A stretch of DNA of 64,000 bases from contig NZ_CP045571.1 of the NCBI RefSeq assembly GCF_009662475.1, positions 3,284,501 through 3,348,500 on the forward strand. The letters run 5' to 3'. Numbering within the stretch: position 1 is the first letter of the stretch; each line of letters begins with the position of its first letter. This document shows positions 11,554 to 20,834 of this stretch, piece by piece. The notes under the pieces are model-generated. The model worked only from the letters and a program-made list of their open reading frames with translations, did no database searches and was not told where the DNA came from. A program made the translations under genes and the position numbers. The DNA comes from Acidithiobacillus thiooxidans ATCC 19377. Lineage in GTDB: Bacteria; Pseudomonadota; Gammaproteobacteria; Acidithiobacillales; Acidithiobacillaceae.

Positions 11554-11959
11554 TACCAACATTCTGGCACGTTTCTATGTGGCTGACCCGGCTGACCCCG
11601 AGGCCGCCAGACAACGACCGATTGCCCATAGACTCCTGACCGAATCTCCCCAGGTGTTCGTGCCCCTGACCGTAATCCTTGAGCTCGAATGGGTCTTGCG
11701 CGCCTTTTATGGCTTCGCGGACGAGGATTTCGTCAGGGTCGTCAAACATCTGCTTGGTCTGCCCAACGTCAATGTCGAGGAATGGTCGCGCATCGCCGAT
11801 GCCTTGGCCTGGCACACAGAGGGGCTGGACTTCGCCGATGCCCTGCACTTGCTGGCCAGCAGCCACTGCACGGAATTCATAAGCTTTGATGACCGTCGCT
11901 TTGCGCGCCGCGCCAAACGTCTTGCTGTTACACCTGCAGTCGTTGTCCCTGCCAAGTAG
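11540..11959 (+). CDS. vapC: PIN-domain ribonuclease toxin of a VapBC module
   Basis: The 139-residue protein starting at ATG 11540 (MIALDTNILARF) has the four acidic PIN residues expected: D5, the glutamate in ILELEW, the aspartate in GLDFADALHL and the aspartate in FDDRRF. VapC toxins cleave tRNA or rRNA. An earlier in-frame ATG exists at 11459 but would lie deep inside vapB and would add an unrelated N-terminus, so 11540 is preferred. Confidence 0.88.
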   Translation: MIALDTNILARFYVADPADPEAARQRPIAHRLLTESPQVFVPLTVILELEWVLRAFYGFADEDFVRVVKHLLGLPNVNVEEWSRIADALAWHTEGLDFADALHLLASSHCTEFISFDDRRFARRAKRLAVTPAVVVPAK

Positions 11960-12042
11960 CCGTCGCTAAAGAGGGTATGAAAGGGCATGATTCGCGAGTG
12001 TTTTATGGTTGAATGCATAAAAATCAATAGGATGGTGAAATT

Positions 12043-12618
12043 ATGCTGCTCATGATCGATAATTACGATAGCTTCACCTACAACCTGGTGCAGTATTTTG
12101 GTGAGCTTGGTGCAGAAGTACGGGTAGAACGCAATGACGCCATTGATATTGCCCGCATTGCAAAACTGGCTCCCAGCCATATCTGCATCTCGCCCGGTCC
12201 CTGCACCCCCAATGAAGCGGGCATTTCCATTGCCACCATCCAGCACTTTGCCGGAAAAATCCCGCTGCTGGGCGTTTGTCTCGGCCATCAGGCCATCGGT
12301 CAGGCTTTTGGTGGCAAGGTGATCCGCGCCGATCAGGTGATGCATGGCAAGACCTCGCCCATCCATCACCATGGTCAGGGAATCTTCCACGACCTGCCCG
12401 ATCCCTTTCCCGCCACCCGTTATCATTCCCTGATTGTCGAACGCGACAGTCTGCCAGAGAGTCTGGAAATTACGGCCTGGACGGAAGCGGGAGAAATCAT
12501 GGGCTTACGTCACCGCGCATTGGCCGTGGAAGGGGTGCAGTTCCACCCTGAATCCATTCTCAGCGAATGTGGTAAAACCCTCCTCCAGCACTTCATACAG
12601 GGAGAAGCAACCCGATGA
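12043..12618 (+). CDS. trpG: Anthranilate synthase component II (glutamine amidotransferase)
   Basis: Hydrolyses glutamine and passes ammonia to TrpE. In many bacteria the same subunit also serves p-aminobenzoate synthesis. The 191-residue protein has the class I amidotransferase triad: C79 in GVCLGHQ, H168 and E170 in VQFHPES. It is now 834 bp from trpE because of the vapBC insertion; the ribosome site aggatgg lies 8-13 bases before the ATG. The stop overlaps the trpD start by four bases. Confidence 0.95.
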   Translation: MLLMIDNYDSFTYNLVQYFGELGAEVRVERNDAIDIARIAKLAPSHICISPGPCTPNEAGISIATIQHFAGKIPLLGVCLGHQAIGQAFGGKVIRADQVMHGKTSPIHHHGQGIFHDLPDPFPATRYHSLIVERDSLPESLEITAWTEAGEIMGLRHRALAVEGVQFHPESILSECGKTLLQHFIQGEATR

Positions 12619-13625
12619 TGGTCCGCGACATTCTTGAACAAATTGCCGCCGGGCAGGATTTGTCCCGAGAGCAAGCCCAGCATGTATTTGCCGGAATCAT
12701 GGCCGGTGACTGGACGCCTGCGCAAATTGGTGCCCTCCTCATGGGCCTGCGCATGAAGGGACAACGGGTCGAAGAACTGGTTGGTGCCACCCTGGCGCTG
12801 CGCGCCTGCATGACCCGGGTAGAAGTTTCCACCGATCATCTGCTCGACACCTGCGGGACCGGCGGAGATGCCCTGAGCACCTTCAACATTTCCACGGTAT
12901 CTGCCGTCGTCGCAGCAGCGGGGGGCGCCCGGGTAGCCAAACACGGCAACCGTTCCATGGTCAGTCGCAGTGGCAGTGCAGATGTTCTAGAAGCTGCGGG
13001 TCTGCCCATGGATATGGACCCCGAAGCGGTGGCCCAGAGCATCGAAAAAATCGGCATCGGCTTCCTGTTTGCACCGGCGCATCATGGTGCCATGCGCCAT
13101 GCCGTCGGTCCGCGCAAGGAACTGGCTATTCGCTCATTGTTCAATTTGATGGGTCCCCTGAGTAACCCGGCGGGAGCCCCGCATCAGGTGCTCGGCGTAT
13201 ATGCCGAACGCTGGCTGATGCCACTGGCCGAAGCGGCACGGGAACTGGGCTCCCGTCACGTACTGGTGGTTCATGGTCATGACGGCCTGGATGAAATCAG
13301 TCTTTCTGCCCCCACGGACATGGCCGAACTGAAGGATGGGGTGATTTCGCGCAGCCGTATTCAGCCGGAGGACTTCGGTATTGCGCGCGCACCGCTTGCC
13401 AGCCTGCAAATTAACAGCGTAGCAGAAGCATTGTCGGCCGCTGAAGAGGTCCTGCAAAACCGGGCTGGGCCGCGCCTGGATGTGGTTTTACTGAACGCGG
13501 GGGCGGCACTTTATGCGGCAGATGTGGTACCCGATATGGCGGTTGGTGTGGTGTTGGCAAGAGACATTTTGAAGTCAGGAGCTGCCTGGAATAAATGGCA
13601 GGAATTACTGGGCAAAAACCAATAA
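12615..13625 (+). CDS. trpD: Anthranilate phosphoribosyltransferase
   Basis: Joins anthranilate to phosphoribosyl pyrophosphate. The 336-residue protein has the PRPP-binding DTCGTGGD motif, [15 protein letters not shown] and the anthranilate-side segment [11 protein letters not shown]. The ATG overlaps the trpG stop and an ATGATG lets translation start at either of two adjacent codons. trpC follows after 9 bases. Confidence 0.96.
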   Translation: MMVRDILEQIAAGQDLSREQAQHVFAGIMAGDWTPAQIGALLMGLRMKGQRVEELVGATLALRACMTRVEVSTDHLLDTCGTGGDALSTFNISTVSAVVAAAGGARVAKHGNRSMVSRSGSADVLEAAGLPMDMDPEAVAQSIEKIGIGFLFAPAHHGAMRHAVGPRKELAIRSLFNLMGPLSNPAGAPHQVLGVYAERWLMPLAEAARELGSRHVLVVHGHDGLDEISLSAPTDMAELKDGVISRSRIQPEDFGIARAPLASLQINSVAEALSAAEEVLQNRAGPRLDVVLLNAGAALYAADVVPDMAVGVVLARDILKSGAAWNKWQELLGKNQ

Positions 13626-13634
13626 AGGATCCGT

Positions 13635-14447
13635 ATGACGGACATACTCCAGGAAATTATTACCCGCAAACACGCTGAAATCATTGAACGCAAGGCTCGC
13701 CTTGGCCTGGCTGAATTGCAGGAATCTGTAGCCCTGAGCGGGCCAGCGCGTGATTTCATCGGTTCTATCCGCAGTAAAATCGGCGCCGGGCAAGCCGCAG
13801 TCATCGCCGAAATCAAAAAGGCCTCCCCTTCCGCAGGCATTATCCGGGAAGATTTCAATCCCGTCAGCATTGCCCAGGATTACGCAGCCCACGGCGCTGC
13901 CTGCCTGTCAGTACTGACGGATGAACATTATTTTCAGGGCGCCGACATTTACCTGACGGCTGCCCGGGAAGCTTGTTCCGTTCCAGTGCTGAGAAAGGAT
14001 TTCTGCATTGATCCCTATCAGGTCTGGGAAGCACGCGCCATTGGCGCAGATGCCATCCTCCTCATTGTCGCGGCGTTGTCTGATGAACAACTGCAAACCC
14101 TGGAAGAATCTGCACATTACCTGGGTATGGCTGTACTCGTCGAAGTACACAACAGCGCAGAACTCCAGCGTGCCCTAAAATTGCGTACTCCATTGATTGG
14201 CATCAATAACCGCGATCTGCATCGCTTCGTGACCGATATTGAAACCACCCTGCAGTTACTTCCACAGATACCCGAAGACCGCATTGTGGTCACCGAAAGC
14301 GGCATTCGCCAGGTTGAGGATGTCCTGCAACTGCGTGCGGCGGACGTCAACGCTTTCCTCGTCGGCGAAGTCTTCATGCGCGAAGCGCAACCCGGTGCGG
14401 CTTTGAGTAAGCTGTTTGGTTTACTTGACGCCCATATTGTCATCTAA
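13635..14447 (+). CDS. trpC: Indole-3-glycerol phosphate synthase
   Basis: Closes the indole ring in the fourth step of tryptophan synthesis. The 270-residue TIM-barrel protein shows [14 protein letters not shown], the [21 protein letters not shown] block with the catalytic lysine, and GINNRDL and VTESGI near the C-terminus. There is no trpF fusion; trpF, trpB and trpA are not in this window. It is the last gene of the carbon-fixation/trp block. Confidence 0.96.
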   Translation: MTDILQEIITRKHAEIIERKARLGLAELQESVALSGPARDFIGSIRSKIGAGQAAVIAEIKKASPSAGIIREDFNPVSIAQDYAAHGAACLSVLTDEHYFQGADIYLTAAREACSVPVLRKDFCIDPYQVWEARAIGADAILLIVAALSDEQLQTLEESAHYLGMAVLVEVHNSAELQRALKLRTPLIGINNRDLHRFVTDIETTLQLLPQIPEDRIVVTESGIRQVEDVLQLRAADVNAFLVGEVFMREAQPGAALSKLFGLLDAHIVI

Positions 14448-14484
14448 TGATAGATTGTTGTTCAAAAGTAAAAGGGGGCGACGC

Positions 14485-14910
14485 ATGCAGACACGCGTAC
14501 AATGGATGGGCCCGGGTCAAATGAGTTTTGTGGCCAATGCTGACAGTGGTCATGCCTTGGTCATGGATGGATCCGCAGAAATTGGTGGACACAATCTCGG
14601 CGCACGTCCCATGGAAATGTTGCTCATGGGTCTCGGTGGTTGCGCGAGCATTGACGTGGTCATGATCCTGCAAAAATCCCGGCAGGCCATCCAGCAATGT
14701 GTGGTTGACATCCAGGCCGAACGGGCGGATACCGACCCCAAGGTATTCACCAAAATACACCTGCATTTTATGGTATCCGGCAACGCACTGGATCCCAAGC
14801 GAGTAGCACACGCCATCAGCCTGTCGGCGGAAAAATACTGTTCAGCCAGCGTCATGCTGGGGAAAACAGCGGAAATCACCCACGACTTTACAGTCGTCGA
14901 CGAATCCTGA
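14485..14910 (+). CDS. OsmC family protein
   Basis: The 141-residue protein has the two conserved cysteines of the OsmC/Ohr fold: C53 in GLGGCASIDV and C119 in EKYCSAS. In OsmC and Ohr these cysteines reduce organic hydroperoxides; this sequence is closer to the general OsmC-like (YhfA) group, whose substrates are less clear. ATG 14485 follows aaaggggg at good spacing. An upstream in-frame ATG at 14416 overlaps trpC and is less likely. Confidence 0.85.
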   Translation: MQTRVQWMGPGQMSFVANADSGHALVMDGSAEIGGHNLGARPMEMLLMGLGGCASIDVVMILQKSRQAIQQCVVDIQAERADTDPKVFTKIHLHFMVSGNALDPKRVAHAISLSAEKYCSASVMLGKTAEITHDFTVVDES

Positions 14911-14920
14911 GGATGTTTTC

Positions 14921-15406
14921 ATGCTACTGAGTAAAACCAGCGAATATGCTTTACAAGCATTAATTTATCTTGCCGCCCAACCGGAGGGCGAACCGGTGCT
15001 GAGCCGGGATATTTCCGATTATCTGCGGGTTCCGGCCCAATATCTGGCAAAAATCCTTCAGGATCTGGCCAAACGCGGGGTACTGGATTCTTTTAAGGGC
15101 CGTGGTGGTGGCTTTGTGCTGAGGCCGGGAGCCGACCAGATGAACATTCTGGATATTGTCGAAGTGGTGGAAGGACAACCCTTCAGCCAGGGTTGCGTGC
15201 TGGGACTCAAGGCCTGTGCCGACGAAACCGCCTGCCCGGTCCACTATCAGTGGAAGCCTCTGAAGGCCGAAGTCATGAGTTTACTCGGCAAGCAAACCAT
15301 TGGCAGCATGGCAGAAGCCGTACGGGCCGGTCGTTACCGTATTCATCTGCCGGGGGGTTCAGAACTCCATATCCGGCCGTTGGCCACCAAAAACCAGGCA
15401 TCCTGA
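14921..15406 (+). CDS. Rrf2 family transcriptional regulator with three cysteines
   Basis: A 161-residue winged-helix protein beginning MLLSKTSEYALQALIYLA as Rrf2 proteins do, with the wing GRGGGF near 60-65. Three cysteines (C92, C99, C105) sit where IscR and NsrR bind an iron-sulfur cluster, so it is probably a cluster-based sensor of iron-sulfur status, nitric oxide or redox state. Its targets cannot be read from the sequence. It lies 10 bp after the OsmC gene and is likely cotranscribed with it, and converges with coq7. Confidence 0.85.
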   Translation: MLLSKTSEYALQALIYLAAQPEGEPVLSRDISDYLRVPAQYLAKILQDLAKRGVLDSFKGRGGGFVLRPGADQMNILDIVEVVEGQPFSQGCVLGLKACADETACPVHYQWKPLKAEVMSLLGKQTIGSMAEAVRAGRYRIHLPGGSELHIRPLATKNQAS

Positions 15407-15419
15407 GTTTTCGGGAGGC

Positions 15420-16046
15420 TTAAATCCAGAGTGCTCCCTGCGTCAGCACCCTGGAAAACGCCGCCATGGCCATCCGCACCGGCATGGGCAGTTTCCCGGC
15501 ACCCAGGGATTCTGCAGTCTCGGCATGTCCTACTTCATCATCCCGCATCTGCGCCACCACGGCCCGGCTGCGATCATCATCAGCTGGCAGGGTATCCAGG
15601 TGCCCGTTCAGATGCTCTTCCACCTGATTTTCCACCGCCACCACCAGACCGAGATTGGCTGCACGACCCTGGCGGGCGGCGAGAAAGCCCATGCTCCAGC
15701 CCGCTCCGTACCAAAGAGGGGATAAAAGACTGGGACGACTGTTGAGTTCTTGCAGCCGGGTCTGGCACCAGCGCAGATGATCTTCTTCTTCGCTGCGGGC
15801 ATGTTCCAATTGCGCGCGTAATTCTGGATCAGAGGTACCTGCCGCCTGGCCCGTATACAGGGCCTGCGCCATCACTTCACCGGCATGATTGACCCGCATC
15901 ATTCGCCCTGCCTCCTGACGTTCCCAGGGACGCAGCAAGGTATCGGGCACCGCCCGGCCGGGATAGGGGCGATTACTCCCGACGTGCTGACCGGTCAGGG
16001 TACGCAGGGCATTATCCAGATTGGCGACAAGCAAATCGCTGAGCAT
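15420..16046 (-). CDS. coq7: 2-nonaprenyl-3-methyl-6-methoxy-1,4-benzoquinol hydroxylase (Coq7)
   Basis: Di-iron hydroxylase for the penultimate step of aerobic ubiquinone synthesis. The 208-residue protein carries the repeated carboxylate-bridged di-iron motifs: NHAGE, SEEEDHL, VENQVEEHL and RDDEVGHAE. It lies convergent to the Rrf2 gene, with only 13 bases between, and divergent from the ferredoxin gene, sharing a 72-bp promoter region with it. Confidence 0.93.
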   Translation of the reverse strand: MLSDLLVANLDNALRTLTGQHVGSNRPYPGRAVPDTLLRPWERQEAGRMMRVNHAGEVMAQALYTGQAAGTSDPELRAQLEHARSEEEDHLRWCQTRLQELNSRPSLLSPLWYGAGWSMGFLAARQGRAANLGLVVAVENQVEEHLNGHLDTLPADDDRSRAVVAQMRDDEVGHAETAESLGAGKLPMPVRMAMAAFSRVLTQGALWI

Positions 16047-16118
16047 GATTTCTCCGTACGCTGTTTGTAAAAGCTGATTCGGGTATGATGTCCCTGAGCA
16101 GAGAAAGGGTCAACGCTT

Positions 16119-16436
16119 ATGGAAGAAGGTTTTTATCAACGGCACATGTTCATTTGCCTGAATCATCGCGACAATGGTGAACAGGCCTGCAACAACAGCG
16201 GGCTGGCCGACGAAATGTTTCATCTGGCCAAGAAACATGCCAAATCCCTGGGTATTCATGGTGATCATCAGGTCCGCGTCAATCGCTGTGGCTGCCTGGG
16301 ACGCTGCCAGGAAGGCCCGGTGGCCGTCGTTTATCCGGACGCCATCTGGTACACTTTTGTCGATGGAGATGATGTGCGGGAAATTGTCGAATCCCATCTG
16401 CGTGACGGGGTTCCCGTAGACAGGTTGCGCATCTGA
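16119..16436 (+). CDS. Thioredoxin-like 2Fe-2S ferredoxin
   Basis: The 105-residue protein begins with a cysteine pair C13/C24 (FICLNHRDNGEQAC) and has a second group C57, C59, C63 in VNRCGCLGRC. This spacing is that of the thioredoxin-fold [2Fe-2S] ferredoxins (Shethna type). It would carry single electrons; the partner is unknown. Its stop overlaps the next start by one base. Confidence 0.85.
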   Translation: MEEGFYQRHMFICLNHRDNGEQACNNSGLADEMFHLAKKHAKSLGIHGDHQVRVNRCGCLGRCQEGPVAVVYPDAIWYTFVDGDDVREIVESHLRDGVPVDRLRI

Positions 16437-17170
16437 TGCTGCCCATAGACCGCAGTCACCTGTATGACGGAGGGGAGCTGGCGGGCCTGGAATGCGTCGG
16501 CCAGAAAGTCCTCATCCCCGGCCCGGCAGGTGATCTGGAAGGCCTTACCGCCTGTCCTGAAAAGGAAACCCGGGGGGCAGTGGCCGTCCTTCTCCACCCG
16601 CACCCGCTCTATGGCGGCACCCTGCACAACAAGGTGGTGCACTATCTCAGCAGAACCTTCAACCTGCTGGGGATTCCCTCCCTGCGCTTCAATTTTCGGG
16701 GCGTTGGCGAAAGCGCCGGCAGTTATGACGACGGCCGGGGGGAAACAGAAGACTGTCTGGCCGTCCTGAATTGGGTGCAGGAAAGACGTCCGGGTTTTGA
16801 TATCTGGCTGGCCGGATTTTCTTTTGGCGCTTACGTGGCCTATCGGGCCGTACACCGTCATCCCCATATCACGCGCCTGCTGACGGTGGCCCCGCCCGTC
16901 AATCTGTTCGACTTCCAGCACCTGTCGCCACCCCGCTGTCCCTGGACCCTGATTCAGGGTGAGCAGGACGAGTTGGTACCCGCAGCCAACGTCAAACAGT
17001 GGCTGGCAGCCTTACCCGTCAACCCCACAACCCTGCTGCTGCCTGCGGATCATTTTTTTCATGGTCAACTCAACACCCTGCAGATAGCGCTGCTGCAATC
17101 CCTTGCAGACGACGTAGCCAAAATGCGCTATACGGGAACAAGCCCCTGTGCTCAATCCCGCTTTTCTTGA
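16436..17170 (+). CDS. Alpha/beta hydrolase
   Basis: A 244-residue protein with the oxyanion-side segment LLHPHPLYGGTLHNKVV (52-68), nucleophile elbow G-F-S-F-G with S129, and a late histidine in PADHFFHGQL. It resembles the small family of bacterial hydrolases annotated as alpha/beta hydrolase with HPHP motif (YpfH/CocE-like side); substrate unknown. Its C-terminal codons overlap the next gene by 23 bases. Confidence 0.75.
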   Translation: MLPIDRSHLYDGGELAGLECVGQKVLIPGPAGDLEGLTACPEKETRGAVAVLLHPHPLYGGTLHNKVVHYLSRTFNLLGIPSLRFNFRGVGESAGSYDDGRGETEDCLAVLNWVQERRPGFDIWLAGFSFGAYVAYRAVHRHPHITRLLTVAPPVNLFDFQHLSPPRCPWTLIQGEQDELVPAANVKQWLAALPVNPTTLLLPADHFFHGQLNTLQIALLQSLADDVAKMRYTGTSPCAQSRFS

Positions 17171-18080
17171 ACTGAAACATCTGCACAAGCAGTACGGTAA
17201 CCGTGAAGTCCTGCGGGGGGTGGATTTTTCCATTCCTGCGGGTAGTTGTTATGCCCTGGTAGGACCCAATGGCGCGGGCAAAAGCACCACCGTACGGGCT
17301 ATCCAGGGCCTCACCCCCCTGGACGGCGGAGAAATCCGCATGGATGGACAGGCCCTTTCCACCTTGGGGGCAGCGGGCCGTGCCAGAATCGGCGTCGTTC
17401 CGCAAATGGACAACCTCGACCCGGATTTTACTGTAGAAGAGAACCTCTGGACCTACGGACGCTATTTTCGTCTTCCCAAGACCAGAATCTGTCAACGCAG
17501 TGCGGAATTGCTGGATTTCATGGCCCTGAGCGGCTACGCCCGGCAACCTATCTCCGCCCTGTCTGGTGGTATGCAACGTCGCCTCACCATTGCCCGCGCG
17601 CTCATCAACGCGCCGCAGCTCCTGCTGCTGGATGAACCGACCACCGGACTCGACCCGCAGGCACGGCACCTGATCTGGCAACGTCTGCGGGACTTACGCC
17701 GGCAGGGAACCACCCTGTTGCTCACCACCCATTACATGGACGAGGCAGAACGACTTGCCGATCAGGTCGGCATTATTGATCAGGGTCACATTCTCGCGCA
17801 GGACACCCCCAGAGGTCTGATTGAATCTCATATTCCCGGTGAAGTGCTGGAGTTGCGCCGCCTGGACGGCAGTACCCCGGATCCCGAAAACTGGCATCAA
17901 CAGCAGGTAGCGCTCAGTGAAAGAGTCGGGGACACTCTCATTTGTTATGGGCAGAACCTGCAGCAAGTGCTGGCGCATTTTGTCCATAACCCGGATTACC
18001 GATGGTTGCAGCGTCCTGCCAGTCTTGAAGATGTATTTTTAAGACTCACAGGTCGCAATCTGCGTGAGGACGAGCACTGA
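17148..18080 (+). CDS. ABC transporter ATP-binding protein (ABC-2 type, NodI/DrrA-like)
   Basis: A 310-residue ATPase with Walker A GPNGAGKST at 39-47, signature LSGGMQRRL, Walker B LLLLDEPTTGLDP and a switch histidine in LLLTTHYMDEAE. The start is a GTG inside the end of the hydrolase gene. It pairs with the permease that follows with a one-base overlap. Family relatives export polysaccharide-like or drug-like compounds; the substrate here is unknown. Confidence 0.9.
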   Translation: MLNPAFLELKHLHKQYGNREVLRGVDFSIPAGSCYALVGPNGAGKSTTVRAIQGLTPLDGGEIRMDGQALSTLGAAGRARIGVVPQMDNLDPDFTVEENLWTYGRYFRLPKTRICQRSAELLDFMALSGYARQPISALSGGMQRRLTIARALINAPQLLLLDEPTTGLDPQARHLIWQRLRDLRRQGTTLLLTTHYMDEAERLADQVGIIDQGHILAQDTPRGLIESHIPGEVLELRRLDGSTPDPENWHQQQVALSERVGDTLICYGQNLQQVLAHFVHNPDYRWLQRPASLEDVFLRLTGRNLREDEH

Positions 18081-18856
18081 TGTCCTGGCAAGATGCCATT
18101 CCCAATCCCGGAGCCCTGACGGTGGTACAGCGCAATTTCGGGGTATGGCGGAAACTCCTGCTCCCCAGCATGCTTGGCAATTTCGGTGATCCATTACTGT
18201 ATTTACTGGCTTTGGGTTATGGACTCGGGCATTTTGTCGGACACATGGACGGCATGCCCTATATCACTTTTATTGCTTCGGGCATTGTTGCCAGCAGTGT
18301 CATGAATACGGCGAGTTTTGAGGGATTGTATTCGGCTTTTACCCGGATGAGCGCCCAACATACTTATGCCGCCATGCTGGCCACCCCCTTACGGGTCAGC
18401 GACATTCTGGCAGGCGAGGTGCTCTGGGCTGCCATCAAAGGCCTGATCAGTGCTATCGCCATTATCATCGTGGCCAGCTTTTTCGGGGCTATTCAGGGAC
18501 CCTGGGTATGGCTGAGCATTCCGGTCATTCTGCTGTCGGGATTAAGCTTCGGCAGCCTCGCCCTGGTCATGACCGCCATGGCCCGCAGTTATGACTTTTT
18601 CATGTACTACTTCACCCTGGCTGTCACCCCCATGTTTTTATTTTGCGGGGTATTTTATCCTTTGCACTCACTCCCCGCCTTTGCCCAGGATATTGCCCAG
18701 GTATTGCCGCTGACCCATGCAGTAGCCTTGATGCGCCCACTATTGACCGGACAACTCCCCAGGCAAGTGCCTTACCATCTCGGCGTTCTACTGCTATATA
18801 CCGTAATTCCCTACCTGATCGCCTGGCGTTTACTGGTCCGACGCCTGTTGCGCTGA
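18080..18856 (+). CDS. ABC-2 type transporter permease (NodJ-like)
   Basis: A 258-residue membrane protein with about six hydrophobic segments and the ABC-2 pattern, including a long loop before the first strongly hydrophobic segment. Together with the preceding ATPase it makes a half-type exporter in the inner membrane. It has the length and spacing of NodJ-family permeases. Confidence 0.88.
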   Translation: MSWQDAIPNPGALTVVQRNFGVWRKLLLPSMLGNFGDPLLYLLALGYGLGHFVGHMDGMPYITFIASGIVASSVMNTASFEGLYSAFTRMSAQHTYAAMLATPLRVSDILAGEVLWAAIKGLISAIAIIIVASFFGAIQGPWVWLSIPVILLSGLSFGSLALVMTAMARSYDFFMYYFTLAVTPMFLFCGVFYPLHSLPAFAQDIAQVLPLTHAVALMRPLLTGQLPRQVPYHLGVLLLYTVIPYLIAWRLLVRRLLR

Positions 18857-18961
18857 CAGATTAAGTTGCTCCTTGGCAACAGCTTGTGGACTCGCGACCA
18901 TATTGACTATAGAATTAGAATAATTAAATATACAAATATGATCTAAATGAGGAGCGAGCGT

Positions 18962-19825
18962 ATGAAACCCATTGTTGAATGCTTTTTTGATGAAGCCACG
19001 TTCACTGCCAGCTATCTGGTCAAAGAACCCGAGGGCCGCTCTTGCGCCATTATTGATCCGGTCCTGGATTTTGATTATGCCAGCGGGCGCACTTCGCACA
19101 GCTCGGCTGACAAACTCCTTGCGCGCGTCCACGAGGAAAATCTGCAGGTTGAGTGGATACTCGATACCCATGCCCATGCCGATCACCTCAGTGCGGCACA
19201 TTTTCTCCGCAAGGAACTCGGCTGCAAAATAGGCATCGGGGCTCACATCACCCGGGTGCAAAAAACTTTCGCCCAGATCTATAACGAGTCCGATCAGATT
19301 CCTCAGGATGGCAGACAGTTTGACCATCTCTTTGCCGATGGCGAGACTTTTACCATCGGCAAACTGTCCGTGCAGGTCATGCATACGCCCGGCCACACAC
19401 CCGCTTGCCTGACTTACGTCATCGGCGACGCGGCCTTTGTCGGCGATACCCTGTTCATGCCGGACTACGGCTCTGCCCGCTGTGATTTTCCGGGTGGTAG
19501 CGCCGAGACACTGTACCATTCGGTTCAACGCATATTTGCGCTTCCGGAGGAAACACGTCTGTTTGTTTGCCATGATTACAAGGCTCCGGGACGTGACGAA
19601 TACCGCTGGGAGAGCACAGTCGCCGAGGAAAAAGCCCACAACATTCATCTCGGCAATCATCGGAGTCTGGCCGATTTTGTTGAACTCCGCCAAAAAAGGG
19701 ATGCAACCCTGGCCATGCCCAAACTGATTTTGCCAGCACTTCAGGTCAATATCCGCGCTGGCGAGCTCCCCCCGAAGGAGGATAACGGCGTCGCCTACCT
19801 CCGCATTCCTCTCAATGCGGTTTAA
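18962..19825 (+). CDS. Metallo-beta-lactamase-fold hydrolase, persulfide dioxygenase-like
   Basis: The 287-residue protein has the metal-binding THAHADHLSAA motif (H70, H72, D74, H75), then HTPGHTPAC and VGDTLFMPDYGSARCDFPGG. This pattern is that of the ETHE1/Blh group, which oxidises glutathione persulfide with oxygen at a single iron. Start 18962 is chosen because aggag lies eight bases before it; the upstream in-frame ATG at 18947 has none. The two YeeE/YedE genes that follow make a sulfur-handling operon likely. The 105-bp upstream spacer is very AT-rich. Confidence 0.85.
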   Translation: MKPIVECFFDEATFTASYLVKEPEGRSCAIIDPVLDFDYASGRTSHSSADKLLARVHEENLQVEWILDTHAHADHLSAAHFLRKELGCKIGIGAHITRVQKTFAQIYNESDQIPQDGRQFDHLFADGETFTIGKLSVQVMHTPGHTPACLTYVIGDAAFVGDTLFMPDYGSARCDFPGGSAETLYHSVQRIFALPEETRLFVCHDYKAPGRDEYRWESTVAEEKAHNIHLGNHRSLADFVELRQKRDATLAMPKLILPALQVNIRAGELPPKEDNGVAYLRIPLNAV

Positions 19826-19855
19826 TTTGCCCCGAAGCAGACTGGAGAAATTCTG

Positions 19856-20281
19856 ATGCAACATGAATGGCTCATGGGTTTTATCGGAGGTTTGATGATT
19901 GGCACTGCGGCCTTGATCTTTCTGGTGGTCAACGGTCGCATTATGGGCGTCAGTGGTCTTATTGGCGGTCTTATTGATCGTTCTGGTTGGGGAAATGGCC
20001 GGGAGCGAATCGTTTTCCTGTTCGGCCTGTTCATGGTTCCGGTGCTCTGGGTCCGCTTTATTGCCCCGGTCGAAACTCACGTCACCAACAACCTCAGCCT
20101 GATCATCATCGCCGGCCTCTTGGTCGGTATCGGTAGTCGTCTGGCCAATGGCTGTACTTCCGGACATGGTGTCTGCGGGATCTCGCGCTTTTCCATACGC
20201 AGTATTTTCGCAACGGCAGTTTATTTAATGAGCGGGGTCATCGCCATTTCTATTTTCCGGCAACTTTTGGGGGTGATTTAA
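19856..20281 (+). CDS. YeeE/YedE family half-transporter (PmpA-like)
   Basis: A 141-residue membrane protein with about four hydrophobic segments and the conserved cysteine motif NGCTSGHGVCG. YeeE/YedE proteins move thiosulfate or related sulfane-sulfur species across the inner membrane using such cysteines. It overlaps the next gene by one base, and together they make up the two halves of a full-length YeeE. Confidence 0.85.
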   Translation: MQHEWLMGFIGGLMIGTAALIFLVVNGRIMGVSGLIGGLIDRSGWGNGRERIVFLFGLFMVPVLWVRFIAPVETHVTNNLSLIIIAGLLVGIGSRLANGCTSGHGVCGISRFSIRSIFATAVYLMSGVIAISIFRQLLGVI

Positions 20282-20715
20282 TGTTACGACTGATCAGCGC
20301 CTTGTTTGCAGGATCTCTTTTTGGTCTGGGATTGATTGTTTCTGATATGCTCAATGCCGATCGGGTCCAGGGCTGGCTGGATGTTCTGGGTAATTGGGAT
20401 CCGACCCTCGCCTTTGTTCTCGGTGGTGCCATTCTGCCCATGCTCCTCGCATGGCCCTTAAGCGCCCGTCGAGGCAAAGCCCTGCTGGGCAACGTCCTGC
20501 CTGTACCAGCCTCGGTTCGTATTGATTGGGAGCTATTTTTCGGCGCTGCCTTATTTGGTGCCGGATGGGCACTTGTCGGTCTTTGTCCCGGACCGGCCGT
20601 AGCTGGATTGGGCCTGAACGGAATCAGTGGCATCTTATTTTTCCTGACTATGATAATGGGAATGTCTCTCACCCCGTATTTGCGGCGACACTTTCAAAAG
20701 CCTGCCATGGCTTGA
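20281..20715 (+). CDS. YeeE/YedE family half-transporter (PmpB-like, DUF6691)
   Basis: A 144-residue membrane protein with about four hydrophobic segments and the conserved GLCPGPA motif, the second cysteine site of the split YeeE transporter. It completes the persulfide-dioxygenase operon, which ends at a strong terminator. Confidence 0.85.
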   Translation: MLRLISALFAGSLFGLGLIVSDMLNADRVQGWLDVLGNWDPTLAFVLGGAILPMLLAWPLSARRGKALLGNVLPVPASVRIDWELFFGAALFGAGWALVGLCPGPAVAGLGLNGISGILFFLTMIMGMSLTPYLRRHFQKPAMA

Positions 20716-20738
20716 GTACCTAGGCCGGAATTTCGCAG

Positions 20739-20772
20739 ACCTTCCCGATTTTAAACGCGGGAAGGTTTTTTG
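20739..20772 (+). terminator. Rho-independent terminator after the YeeE/YedE pair
   Basis: A perfect 9-bp stem, ACCTTCCCG (20739-20747) with CGGGAAGGT (20758-20766), is followed by a T run. Confidence 0.9.
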
Positions 20773-20834
20773 CGTTTTTTGGTATGCCTGTTTATACTTT
20801 GAATCAATTAGAATATTCTTACCATTGAGCGTAT

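Noticed and set aside
18830-20167. 445-codon minus-strand frame opposite the persulfide and YeeE genes
   Set aside because: No domain is recognisable and the plus-strand genes carry intact motifs.
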